In this document: one piece after another, positions 8,244 through 16,148 of the stretch
Layout: every line of letters begins with the position of its first letter
Numbering within the stretch: the first letter of the stretch is position 1
Assembly: GCF_016587375.1 (NCBI RefSeq)
Contig: NZ_BNJG01000001.1
Span: 2,294,001 to 2,358,000 of the forward strand
DNA length: 64,000 nt
Source: Ktedonobacter robiniae
GTDB lineage: Bacteria > Chloroflexota > Ktedonobacteria > Ktedonobacterales > Ktedonobacteraceae
Direction: 5' to 3'
Position numbers and translations under genes: made by a program
Notes under the pieces: generated by a model
Told to the model about the DNA's origin: nothing
Database searches by the model: none
The model's input: the letters and a program-made list of their open reading frames with translations, nothing else

Positions 8244-9455
8244 CTATTCAGAGCGTTTGACGATAAGGGCCAGGCAGGCGGTAAAGCTGTGTAGGAAGGG
8301 GCGGTCGCCAACTGGCCCAATTTCACCATTGCAGAAGAGGCCGATAGTGGGCAGGGGTCCCAGGATCTCTTCAACCATGCCCGCATCGTGATTGGGGGTG
8401 GAAAACAGGCTTTCGCCGCGCCCGTTACAGGTGCAGAGGATGCCACTGACGACCTGATATGCCTCGGCTTTCTTGAGGCGGTAATGGAGCTTATTAAGGA
8501 GTTCGCGCAGGTCTAAGTCCGCGGTCTCTGAATCGCGCATCTGGAATTGGATGGTCTGGCCGACGCGTGGTTGCGCGCCGATTGCCAGCGCCTTGTTGCG
8601 CCGGTCGACGCCGAGTAGATTGCGTATTAAGAAGCTGCCACGCCCAAAGCGCTCGCTGTACTCATCCGCGGCCAGCCCAACCAGCAACAGGTTTCTCTGG
8701 GCGCGGATCTGCGCGGCGGGCGAGAGTTTCTGAAAGGTGTCTACGAGCATGTCATAGGCTGGCCGGTTAGAGATGGTTTCGATCAGGCCATTATCCTGTA
8801 CTTTAGTGATTGTCCAGGGTTCACCAATAGGTTCGCAGCCCTGAGAGACGATTGAGAGAATCTTGTAGGGGCCGCCAATTGCCAGGCCAATGCCACCATC
8901 GGTATAGACGGTATCGTTAAAGAAGAAATAGCAGGGCGAGTCTTGCATGTCGTTTGAGGCCAGGCCACCCATCATAGGTACCTGGGGATAGGCCCTGGCC
9001 AACGCGTCAATAAGAGACTCACTATTGAGATGGAAAGGATCGAGGAAGAGGAGCCAGCCATTCACGTCATCGAGCGGCACATCGAGGAGGGTTCGTAACT
9101 CTTCAGGGGTATTAAACATCTCTACAATGTCTGGTGGCAAGCGAGTCGCGTGGAGCGTGGCTCCTGGCAGTGACATCGTCATGAGCGAGAGTGCTGGCAC
9201 ATCCTCCAATTCCATCCCTGTCCCTATAATACCCTGGCCCGAGCATCCCAGTACAATTGAGGCACCTGTTTCCTTTTTGATGATACGCAACATCTCCGGG
9301 AAATGTTCCTCATATTCGCCACTGGCAAAGAGTAAGGCTACATCGGCCTGGATATCGCATGTCTGCGTGAGTGCCTGGAAGAGGGCCTGGTCCCAAATCT
9401 CATCAGCTACAACGGCTTCCCTGGCGACTGGCATACCTGACTTCATAGTTCTCAT
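8244..9455 (-). CDS. FIST-domain sensory protein
   Basis: A 403-residue protein with the FIST N domain (about 30-215; ALLFASGEYEE, IVLGCSGQGIIGTG, PQVPMMGGLASND) followed by the FIST_C domain (about 230-390; RNLLLVGLAADEY, VVSGILCTCNGRGESLF, IGLFCNGEIGPVGDRPFLHSF). FIST domains are thought to bind small ligands such as amino acids and are usually coupled to histidine kinases, chemoreceptors or cyclic-dinucleotide enzymes. Here the protein stands alone in the cytoplasm, with no transmitter gene beside it. Two candidate starts exist (9455 and 9446); AGGAAG fits the first poorly and the second at long range, so the start is unsure by three codons. Long palindromes flank the gene on both sides. 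Confidence 0.85.
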   Translation of the reverse strand: MRTMKSGMPVAREAVVADEIWDQALFQALTQTCDIQADVALLFASGEYEEHFPEMLRIIKKETGASIVLGCSGQGIIGTGMELEDVPALSLMTMSLPGATLHATRLPPDIVEMFNTPEELRTLLDVPLDDVNGWLLFLDPFHLNSESLIDALARAYPQVPMMGGLASNDMQDSPCYFFFNDTVYTDGGIGLAIGGPYKILSIVSQGCEPIGEPWTITKVQDNGLIETISNRPAYDMLVDTFQKLSPAAQIRAQRNLLLVGLAADEYSERFGRGSFLIRNLLGVDRRNKALAIGAQPRVGQTIQFQMRDSETADLDLRELLNKLHYRLKKAEAYQVVSGILCTCNGRGESLFSTPNHDAGMVEEILGPLPTIGLFCNGEIGPVGDRPFLHSFTACLALIVKRSE

Positions 9456-9550
9456 TCTTCCTCATAAGTGAAAAAGATGTATCCCGCTAACTCGTTCCAA
9501 AGTTAGTATCGCACACGATTACGCCTAATAGCAATGAACACTATGAAGAC

Positions 9551-9598
9551 ACGAGAAAGCCCTCATTGTCTCTCGTCTTACAATGAGGGCTTTCTCGT
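9551..9598. terminator. 18-bp hairpin between minus-strand genes
   Basis: Arms 9551-9568 and 9581-9598 are perfect complements with a 12-base loop. It lies between the FIST gene start and the end of the gene at 9695 and probably terminates the latter. Confidence 0.6.
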
Positions 9599-9694
9599 CA
9601 TATTTATCAGGTAGGAAGTGGTGAGCCTTTATGCTGGGAGTATAGCATGTTTCTTATAACTCATGTGTTAAAAAGGCATTAATATTTTTGCTTC

Positions 9695-10219
9695 CTATTG
9701 TTCTTCTGTGTCTTTCTTTTGTTCAGCTTTACGCGCCTCTTCCTGATCCTGTACATGCCTGGGGGCACGCGAGGTCATGGGATCAATAATGTTTTGGTTG
9801 GTGCCTTGCCCGCCCGAGGTATGGGGATCACGGTCTCCCATGCTGGTTTGGGGTTGGTCGGGTGTACGACCACCAATGCTCTGGCTGGCTTGTTGATCAA
9901 CAGCGTTGATATTGGCCGCAGTACTTCCAGAGCGATTATCAGCCGTAGTACCACTACCGCGCTCACGCTGTTCCTCTTCAATGGCTCGACCGCCTGTGGC
10001 TCCTCCTTCAGGTGTCCCCATGCCACCGCGTGCATTTCCAGAGCCACCCGCGGCACTATCGGGAATCATTCCTCCTCCAGCCGTTCCTAGATCGCGCGCG
10101 TTGCCTGTGCTGGTTTGTCCAGCCACTTCTTTGCGCTGGGAGGCTACCAGTTGCTCATATTGCGTAGCTTCTTCCTGGCGCTGTTGTTCACCTGGCTGAG
10201 GCGTATTATAGTCTGGCAT
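9695..10219 (-). CDS. Hydrophilic, Gly/Gln/Glu-rich disordered protein
   Basis: 174 residues, with no hydrophobic segment and no recognisable fold. It is rich in Gly, Gln, Glu, Thr and Asp with short repeated pieces (GGSGNARGGMG, TPEGGATGGR). This makes it an intrinsically disordered, probably cytoplasmic protein similar in style to hydrophilin or stress and spore proteins, but no family can be named. The start is well supported: AGGAGAG lies 8 bp before the ATG. The opposite strand also has long open frames because of the codon bias, but this strand has the ribosome site and a terminator-like hairpin at its end. Confidence 0.65.
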   Translation of the reverse strand: MPDYNTPQPGEQQRQEEATQYEQLVASQRKEVAGQTSTGNARDLGTAGGGMIPDSAAGGSGNARGGMGTPEGGATGGRAIEEEQRERGSGTTADNRSGSTAANINAVDQQASQSIGGRTPDQPQTSMGDRDPHTSGGQGTNQNIIDPMTSRAPRHVQDQEEARKAEQKKDTEEQ

Positions 10220-10471
10220 GGCTTGTTCTCTCCTTTTACTCGCTTACCCTGGCTTGTCCTGACCAGCACTGACTAGTAATTGGTGACACATCTATATATG
10301 TACGCTTTGTACACGTGCCAGCGGTAGGCAAGGTGACTCACCTGGCAAAGCAAGAACCTCTGTTCCCCAATTGCTCTAGAATATGGTATTACATAGAGAA
10401 GATGCTTATGCGTTTGCTGGAGTTGTAGTAATTAGAAATTAGAGATCAGAAACCAGAAAAGTGAGGCGTAT

Positions 10472-10984
10472 ATGGTTCCACCCAGGCATATGATTACCTT
10501 TGCGACTGATGGTATTCTCTTTGTATATCGTGTGGGGGGTGTTATTCTCCATAATGGTCGTGTTCTCTGTCAGCGCGCCGCCCGGACCACTCCCCCTTAC
10601 TGGTTTCTCCCAGGTGGGCGTGCGGAACTGCTTGAATCTGCTGCCACAACGCTCCAGCGTGAGGTTGAGGAAGAATTGGACCTGACGCCAACGATTGTGC
10701 GTCCCCTGGCGATCATAGAGAACTTTTTTGGGCAACAGCCCAGGGCAACACATGAAATAGGTCTCTACTTCTTGCTCGGCTTTCCTGAAGACGCATATAT
10801 CTATCAACAATCGTCGCTAGCCTTGCGCGATAAAGACGGCTCTCGTGCCTCCTCAAATGAGGAGCTACTCTACTTCGATTGGCTACCCCTGGAGGAGATA
10901 GAGCGTGCTCCACTCTATCCACGAGCCTTGCATACACTTTTAAAAAATCTCCCAGAGCACTTTCAGCATATTGTCTCCCAATGA
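10472..10984 (+). CDS. Nudix hydrolase
   Basis: 170 residues. The Nudix box is complete (PGGRAELLESAATTLQREVE followed by EELDL), giving the Mg2+-binding GX5EX7REUXEEXGU pattern, with Asp-Leu in place of the final Gly-U. The family cleaves nucleoside diphosphates linked to another group; the substrate here is unknown. The C-terminal half has an acidic insertion (LRDKDGSRASSNEELLYFDW). GTGAGG precedes the ATG at 10472 by 5 bp. A long palindrome starts 7 bp after the stop. It is apparently a single-gene unit. Confidence 0.85.
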   Translation: MVPPRHMITFATDGILFVYRVGGVILHNGRVLCQRAARTTPPYWFLPGGRAELLESAATTLQREVEEELDLTPTIVRPLAIIENFFGQQPRATHEIGLYFLLGFPEDAYIYQQSSLALRDKDGSRASSNEELLYFDWLPLEEIERAPLYPRALHTLLKNLPEHFQHIVSQ

Positions 10985-10990
10985 ACAATG

Positions 10991-11065
10991 TTTTTTGGTA
11001 GAGGTGTGGTGAGCCTGAGTGCCGCATACGCTGGCACTCAGGCTCACCACACCTCTACCAAAAAA
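10991..11065. terminator. Long perfect palindrome (33-bp arms)
   Basis: Arms 10991-11023 and 11033-11065 are perfect complements, starting with T6 and ending with A6, with a 9-base loop. It directly follows the Nudix stop codon. Confidence 0.75.
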
Positions 11066-11123
11066 ATACTTATCTATTTTGCGCAACTTCGCGTTGAAAA
11101 GCTTCTGTGCTCTTTTTTCCTAC

Positions 11124-11153
11124 TTGACGGATCATACGTAAATTACATACAAT
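11124..11153 (+). promoter_or_regulatory. Sigma70-type promoter for the MerR-like regulator
   Basis: TTGACG at 11124-11129 and TACAAT at 11148-11153, 18 bp apart, about 65 bp before the GTG start of the following gene. Confidence 0.5.
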
Positions 11154-11219
11154 CAGGCTGAGAGAAACATGGTATTTGTTAGCAGTGTAATACATAGCTA
11201 GCACACAGAGGAGGTTCTG

Positions 11220-11867
11220 GTGACTTCACAGGCTGGAGAAGAATGGCTGAGCTTGCGCGAGGCTGCAGAGATGCTTGGCATGCACCCCGCCACCGTACGC
11301 CTGTGGGCTGATCGGAATGAACTTCCATCTCGTCGTACCAGTGGCGGACACCGGCGCTTTCGGCGTACTGATATTGAGGCGCGCCTACGTCAGGAGAGCG
11401 AGCTGAAGCCTAATGTCGCCTCACAGATGCTTATTCAGAACTTGATCGGGCGGGTCCGCCTCGATTTTACCGCCGGTACCCTTGGCCGGTTCTCCTGGTA
11501 TCAGCATTTTAATGAGTCCGCGCTGAATGCCTATCGCATGTTGGGGCGTCGCGCACTAGATTTACTCTTGCGCGGTCTGAACGATCCTGCTCATAAGGAA
11601 GATCTGCGCCAGGAGGCCATCCAACTGGGGACCGAGTATGGCACAGTGACGCGCAAGGCTCACGTCCCAGTGGCGGACGCGGTGCGTGCCTTCCTCTATT
11701 TTCGTACCATTATGGATGAAGCGGTGCTGCAACTTGCCGAGGTGCGCGGTGCGCGCGAACAGGATATTCCCTGGCTGGAGAGCCTGTACCAGATTCAAAC
11801 CATCACCAACGAAATCCTTCCCGCGCTGATCGAGGCTGCGGTCACGCCAGAGTCGCTCTCTTTATGA
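11220..11867 (+). CDS. MerR/excisionase-type HTH regulator with helical C-terminal domain
   Basis: 215 residues starting at GTG (AGAGGAGG lies 5 bp upstream, which decides the start). Residues 8-60 form a winged HTH of the MerR/excisionase kind (LSLREAAEMLGMHPATVRLW, SGGHRRFRRTDIEARL). The remainder (about 85-205) is all-helical, with features such as LGRRALDLLLRG and YGTVTRKAHVPVADAVRAFL that resemble helical sensor domains seen in RsbR-like or PucR-type regulators; that resemblance is tentative. It is probably a cytoplasmic DNA-binding transcription factor. The target is unknown; it is divergent from the minus-strand genes to the left and followed by PBP genes. Confidence 0.7.
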   Translation: MTSQAGEEWLSLREAAEMLGMHPATVRLWADRNELPSRRTSGGHRRFRRTDIEARLRQESELKPNVASQMLIQNLIGRVRLDFTAGTLGRFSWYQHFNESALNAYRMLGRRALDLLLRGLNDPAHKEDLRQEAIQLGTEYGTVTRKAHVPVADAVRAFLYFRTIMDEAVLQLAEVRGAREQDIPWLESLYQIQTITNEILPALIEAAVTPESLSL

Positions 11868-12177
11868 AAAAATAGCTATTTTTGATAGTGATAGCGGGTA
11901 CTATAGTATGCCCCTTTATGTCAGGTGTCACATTTCTTCCACTGTTGCGTCTTACTTAATAAGGGGGGCTTTGTTTTGTGCTGGCCAGAAGAGCTTTTTG
12001 CGCGCTTTTGCACCCTTCCTCCTGTATATATTCTCAAAGTTAAAAATAGTTATCACCTGAAAAGATATTATTAATTCTGAACCTCCTTGTTTACTGTGTA
12101 TTTTTTTCGCAGCTACGTGCGGATACTTTCTCTATTCTGTTATCTGCATCTAAGGGGTAATATCAGGGGAGCATAGA
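11868..12177. other. Intergenic region with a small AT hairpin
   Basis: A 16-bp palindrome of A5-TAGCTA-T5 type (11868-11883) follows the regulator stop and ends in T5, a plausible terminator. The other roughly 290 bp is AT-rich and probably carries the promoter for the PBP gene; no clear -35/-10 pair stands out. Confidence 0.5.
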
Positions 12178-15100
12178 ATGTCACCAGATCAAAGAAAAAA
12201 GGAAACCAGCTCTGAGCGGTCTCCGGTTTCATCAGAAGCGATGGAGCAAGGACTGCCCGCCTCACCATTGGAAGAGCAGACGCAAGAACAGCGGGAAAAT
12301 AACTCTGAACAGAAAATAGAGCAGGCTTCTCAAGAAGCCTCTCCCCGTTTAGAAGACTCAGAAGACTCTGACATCGATGATGATGACGCTCCAACCGTTC
12401 CTGGCTTACCCGCAATTGGCCGTGTGCCCAGGTCCACTACTCCTGACGTTACCTCGCCTGCCCATAAAGAGGAGCCCGACGCTGCTAGCTCTACTAACGT
12501 GAGTGAAAAGGCTGTGGCTGCATCAGAGAAGCATTCCCAGCCGAAGCCGCAAGCGGAGGTTTCCGCCTTGCTTGCTAATACAGATGAGCCACAGGCAGCC
12601 GAATCCGAGGAAGAAAGCCCATCGCAGGAGTCGGCCCCGTCTGATGATGATGCTGAACAGGATATCCCAACTGTGCGTATCTCGCCAGCAACCATACAAG
12701 AGGCGACGTCACCAGAAGCGCCACTGGCGAACGAGAGCGAGGAGCATCCAGCCGCGCAGGCTGAGGAGCAGGCAGCTTCTGCCTCCGCTCCAGAAGAGCA
12801 ATCGGGGCCTGCTGAACCGAAAGCGACACCTGGTATTGCTCCTGTACGCCGTCCCAGGGCAGAGACCTTTATTTCTACGCGGCAGCAACGGGCTGTGCGT
12901 GCTTTTGAGAAGCGCCAGTCTCGCAATCAACCTGCAACGACGAACAGCGAACCCAAAGGGACATCACCCGCGGAGCAGCCCCAAAACGACCCATCCGGTC
13001 CAGATATCGCAGACGCACCCACTCGCGAGCTCACGGCGCCAGAATCCTCGGCGAAGCCAGCTAATCCGCCTAAACCTGCTATGCCGGTCTCGGTACCACG
13101 TCGCCCGGGCGCTGGCGCCTCCAGGCGCAGCGACAAAAAGAAGTCAGAAGCGCCCGTTCCCCTTTCCAATAAAGTGAGCGCAAGCGAGTCACAGGGGGCA
13201 GAGGCTCAGCCTGGAGCCGTAAATGGGCAGAAGATTGCGGTAGCCCAGCGAGAGGCCCATATAGATGAGGCTCTTGGACAGGAAGCCTCGCTTTCGCCTG
13301 AGGAAGTAATTACTGCCTCTATGGTAGGCTTGCCGGATGAAGAGTTGGCGCAAGAGTACCGCAGACACCTCGCGCGCCGCCATCATCGCAAGATATTACG
13401 CGTGGCGCGCTGGCACATTCGGCGTAATCATTTGCAGAAAAAGCAGACCCGCAACAATGTCCTGGTCGGAGCTTTCTCCGTCCTGATGGTCCTGTTGATT
13501 GTCTTCCTGGCCCTGAGCGGTACGGGAGCGTACTTTGGCTATCGTTTCTACAGCGATACCCAGGGACGTTACCTGGGGCGCGTGCTTAGCCTGCACGAGC
13601 TTTTGCCCAAGGATAATCTGAAGGTCTACGATAGCAAAGGGACATTACTGGGGCAGCTAGCTGATAATGGTGTGCATACATCGGTGAAATTGAAAGATAT
13701 CTCGCCCGACCTGGTAAATGCGACCATCGCGGTTGAGGATAAAAACTTCTGGACGAATCCTGGAGTAGACGTTGCACGTATCCTTCAGGCCGCGCTTGAT
13801 AACCTGAAGAGTGGGCACGTCGTCGAGGGCGGCAGTACAATTACGCAGCAGTTGATCAAGAAGCTGGTTGTGGGTGACAAGGTAGACAATGTGCGTAAGC
13901 TTGAAGAGATCATCCTGACGCCCCAGGTCAATGACGTCTACACCAAACAAGATATCATGGAGATGTATCTCAACACCATCTACTATGGGTCTCAGGCCTA
14001 TGGTATCGATGCCGCCGCGAATATGTACTTTGGTTTGCAGGATAAACCAGGTTTACCAGCCTCAAAGCAGCTCGACCTGGCCCAGGCAGCGATGCTTGCT
14101 GGCCTACCTCAGAACGGCGATTACTATAATCCCTGGAACTATCGCGCGCGCGCGACGGACCGTATGCATCTAGTGCTGGACTTGATGGTAAGCCAGAAAA
14201 ACATCACCAAGGCCCAGGAGAGTGCCGCGCTGAAGGAGGCCGGGCAGAAGGATTTCTTCAAACATTCGCCAGATATGGGCCTGCTCGCGCCCCACTTCTT
14301 TTACTTTGTGCTCAGCCAGTTGCAAAGCATGACGCATATGAGTAAGGAGCAGCTCTCGCGCTCTGACATGAAGGTCACAACCACGCTGGATATTGCTCTA
14401 CAAAATAAGATCCAGAAGGTAATGACGGATCATACCGATGAATTGCATACGTATGGTATCTCCAACGCCGCCGAGGTGCTTATGGACCAGCACACTGGCG
14501 CGATCATCTCGTTGCTGGGGAGCCTGGACTACAACAATAACTCTATTGGCGGCAAGTTTGACGTCGCGACGCAGGGCTGGCGCCAGCCTGGCTCATCCTT
14601 CAAGCCCTATGTCTATGCCCTGGCGATGCAATCGAAAGGGACCTCGCCTGCACAGGCGGTGAACGATGTCCAGACACGCTTCCCCACGCCAGGGGCTGAA
14701 GACCCATACTGGGAGCCTAAGAACTATGATCTGAAGTATCATGGTCCGATGACGCTACGTTGTGCTTTACAGAACTCGCTCAATATTCCAGCCGTACGCG
14801 TGCTCCAGCAGGTTGGAATCAATAATGCCGTGGATAAGGCCAAAGATATGGATCTCTCCTATGAGGGAACACCTGGCCTCTCGATGGTTCTGGGTGGCTT
14901 GAGCGTTCACCTGCTTGACCATGTCTCGGCCTTTGGTTCCTTTGGCAATAACGGAGTCCATGTGCCCTACTACGCCGTACAAAAGATAGAGTACGTGAGC
15001 ACCGGCAAGGTCATCGAGCACCAGCAGACTAAGGGTAAGCAAGTCTTTAGTCCCCAGACGGCGTATATGATCTCGAATGTGCTCAGTGACAATCAGAGCC

Positions 15101-15660
15101 GCCTACCCGAGTTCTTTGATTGCAATCAGTTGCAGTTGTATTCGAACTCAGAGCAGTCATGCTATGCGGGAGATCGTGGGGCAGTCCGTCCTGCCGCCGC
15201 GAAAACCGGTACCACCAACGACTTTCGTGACAATTGGACGCTTGGCTATACCACTGACTATGTCATGGGGGTATGGGCAGGCAACAACGATAACTCACCG
15301 ATGTCTGATGGCACAACGGGTGTTGTTGGTGCCGCGCCAATCTGGCACGATGCGATGTTGCTTGCTGAGAAAGGGAAACCCATTCGCGACTTCTCGGTTC
15401 CGGGTGGCCTGGTGCGGACCACGGCGACAATTGATGGTATTACGTCGACCGACTGGTTCTACTCCGATAAGGTGCCTAGTGGCTATGACTCGACCAATGG
15501 TCAGTCCTGGAGTCCACAGTCTCTGCTACAGGATCCCACGGATAACAACCAGAATCCGCCGCCTGGAGGCGATAAAAACAAAGATAAGGGTAAGACCAAG
15601 TATCCGCCTTACTGTCCGAGCTTCTCGTATACTGGCAACCCTGGCGCTGGTGGTTGGTAG
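12178..15660 (+). CDS. Class A penicillin-binding protein with long disordered N-terminus
   Basis: 1160 residues. The first 400 or so are cytoplasmic, acidic and Pro/Ser/Glu-rich, including a DSDIDDDDAPTVPG-type acidic run and later basic clusters. One membrane helix follows (about 427-450), then the GT51 peptidoglycan glycosyltransferase (catalytic Glu in EDKNFW near 520; GGSTITQQL near 550). The transpeptidase domain has SSFK near 805 (serine nucleophile), SLN near 866 and KTGTT near 1008. It polymerises and cross-links peptidoglycan outside the membrane. The usual His of the EDxxFxxHxG motif is Asn here, as in the other two PBPs of the window. GGGGAG precedes the ATG. The C-terminus is Asn/Pro/Lys-rich. 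It is adjacent to a paralogue in the same orientation. Confidence 0.93.
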   Translation: MSPDQRKKETSSERSPVSSEAMEQGLPASPLEEQTQEQRENNSEQKIEQASQEASPRLEDSEDSDIDDDDAPTVPGLPAIGRVPRSTTPDVTSPAHKEEPDAASSTNVSEKAVAASEKHSQPKPQAEVSALLANTDEPQAAESEEESPSQESAPSDDDAEQDIPTVRISPATIQEATSPEAPLANESEEHPAAQAEEQAASASAPEEQSGPAEPKATPGIAPVRRPRAETFISTRQQRAVRAFEKRQSRNQPATTNSEPKGTSPAEQPQNDPSGPDIADAPTRELTAPESSAKPANPPKPAMPVSVPRRPGAGASRRSDKKKSEAPVPLSNKVSASESQGAEAQPGAVNGQKIAVAQREAHIDEALGQEASLSPEEVITASMVGLPDEELAQEYRRHLARRHHRKILRVARWHIRRNHLQKKQTRNNVLVGAFSVLMVLLIVFLALSGTGAYFGYRFYSDTQGRYLGRVLSLHELLPKDNLKVYDSKGTLLGQLADNGVHTSVKLKDISPDLVNATIAVEDKNFWTNPGVDVARILQAALDNLKSGHVVEGGSTITQQLIKKLVVGDKVDNVRKLEEIILTPQVNDVYTKQDIMEMYLNTIYYGSQAYGIDAAANMYFGLQDKPGLPASKQLDLAQAAMLAGLPQNGDYYNPWNYRARATDRMHLVLDLMVSQKNITKAQESAALKEAGQKDFFKHSPDMGLLAPHFFYFVLSQLQSMTHMSKEQLSRSDMKVTTTLDIALQNKIQKVMTDHTDELHTYGISNAAEVLMDQHTGAIISLLGSLDYNNNSIGGKFDVATQGWRQPGSSFKPYVYALAMQSKGTSPAQAVNDVQTRFPTPGAEDPYWEPKNYDLKYHGPMTLRCALQNSLNIPAVRVLQQVGINNAVDKAKDMDLSYEGTPGLSMVLGGLSVHLLDHVSAFGSFGNNGVHVPYYAVQKIEYVSTGKVIEHQQTKGKQVFSPQTAYMISNVLSDNQSRLPEFFDCNQLQLYSNSEQSCYAGDRGAVRPAAAKTGTTNDFRDNWTLGYTTDYVMGVWAGNNDNSPMSDGTTGVVGAAPIWHDAMLLAEKGKPIRDFSVPGGLVRTTATIDGITSTDWFYSDKVPSGYDSTNGQSWSPQSLLQDPTDNNQNPPPGGDKNKDKGKTKYPPYCPSFSYTGNPGAGGW

Positions 15661-16148
15661 GACCTATAGCGTTGAGTTCTGGAGGTGCGCAGCCAGTCAT
15701 GGCCGCATCTCCCAGGGCTCATATCCTTTGACTGCAAGCAGCTGAGTTAAAACAGGATTATTATATCTAATTGTACTGTTACGCGCTGGAGGCGTTACCA
15801 CCCTTTTTGCGTTCCGTTAAAATAGACAGTCTGCTGTACTCTATTTTTTGTGAAGTTGCTCACATTTTTTTGCACGTGCCAAAAATATCCTTATTTTGTC
15901 GTTGCACATCCGACTGCTCAGAAGTTAGAATAAGTGTGGGAAAGAGGGGATGGGCTGGGTATTCATTGCTACAAATCGCAAGGTACAGAGTATATCTATC
16001 TTTTTTAGCGACTCTATCTGTATGGTAAAAGAGTAATGCGAAATTTTTATTGTTCCTGCTACAGGTCTTTTCTCAACCTGTCCGCAAAATTTGACTTATC
16101 ACCAACCCAGTATATAAATAGAAAGATTAAATAGAAAGAGGTTGCATT
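15661..16148. other. Intergenic region between tandem PBP genes
   Basis: 488 bp, AT-rich towards its end. No open frame with a ribosome site and no clear hairpin were found. It probably holds the promoter of the downstream PBP gene. Confidence 0.4.

Noticed and set aside
12330..12926. 198-codon minus-strand frame opposite the PBP N-terminus
   Set aside because: A Ser/Ala/Gly-rich shadow of the acidic, repetitive plus-strand coding sequence.
15771..16028. 85-codon plus-strand frame between the PBP genes
   Set aside because: No ribosome site and random-like composition in AT-rich DNA.
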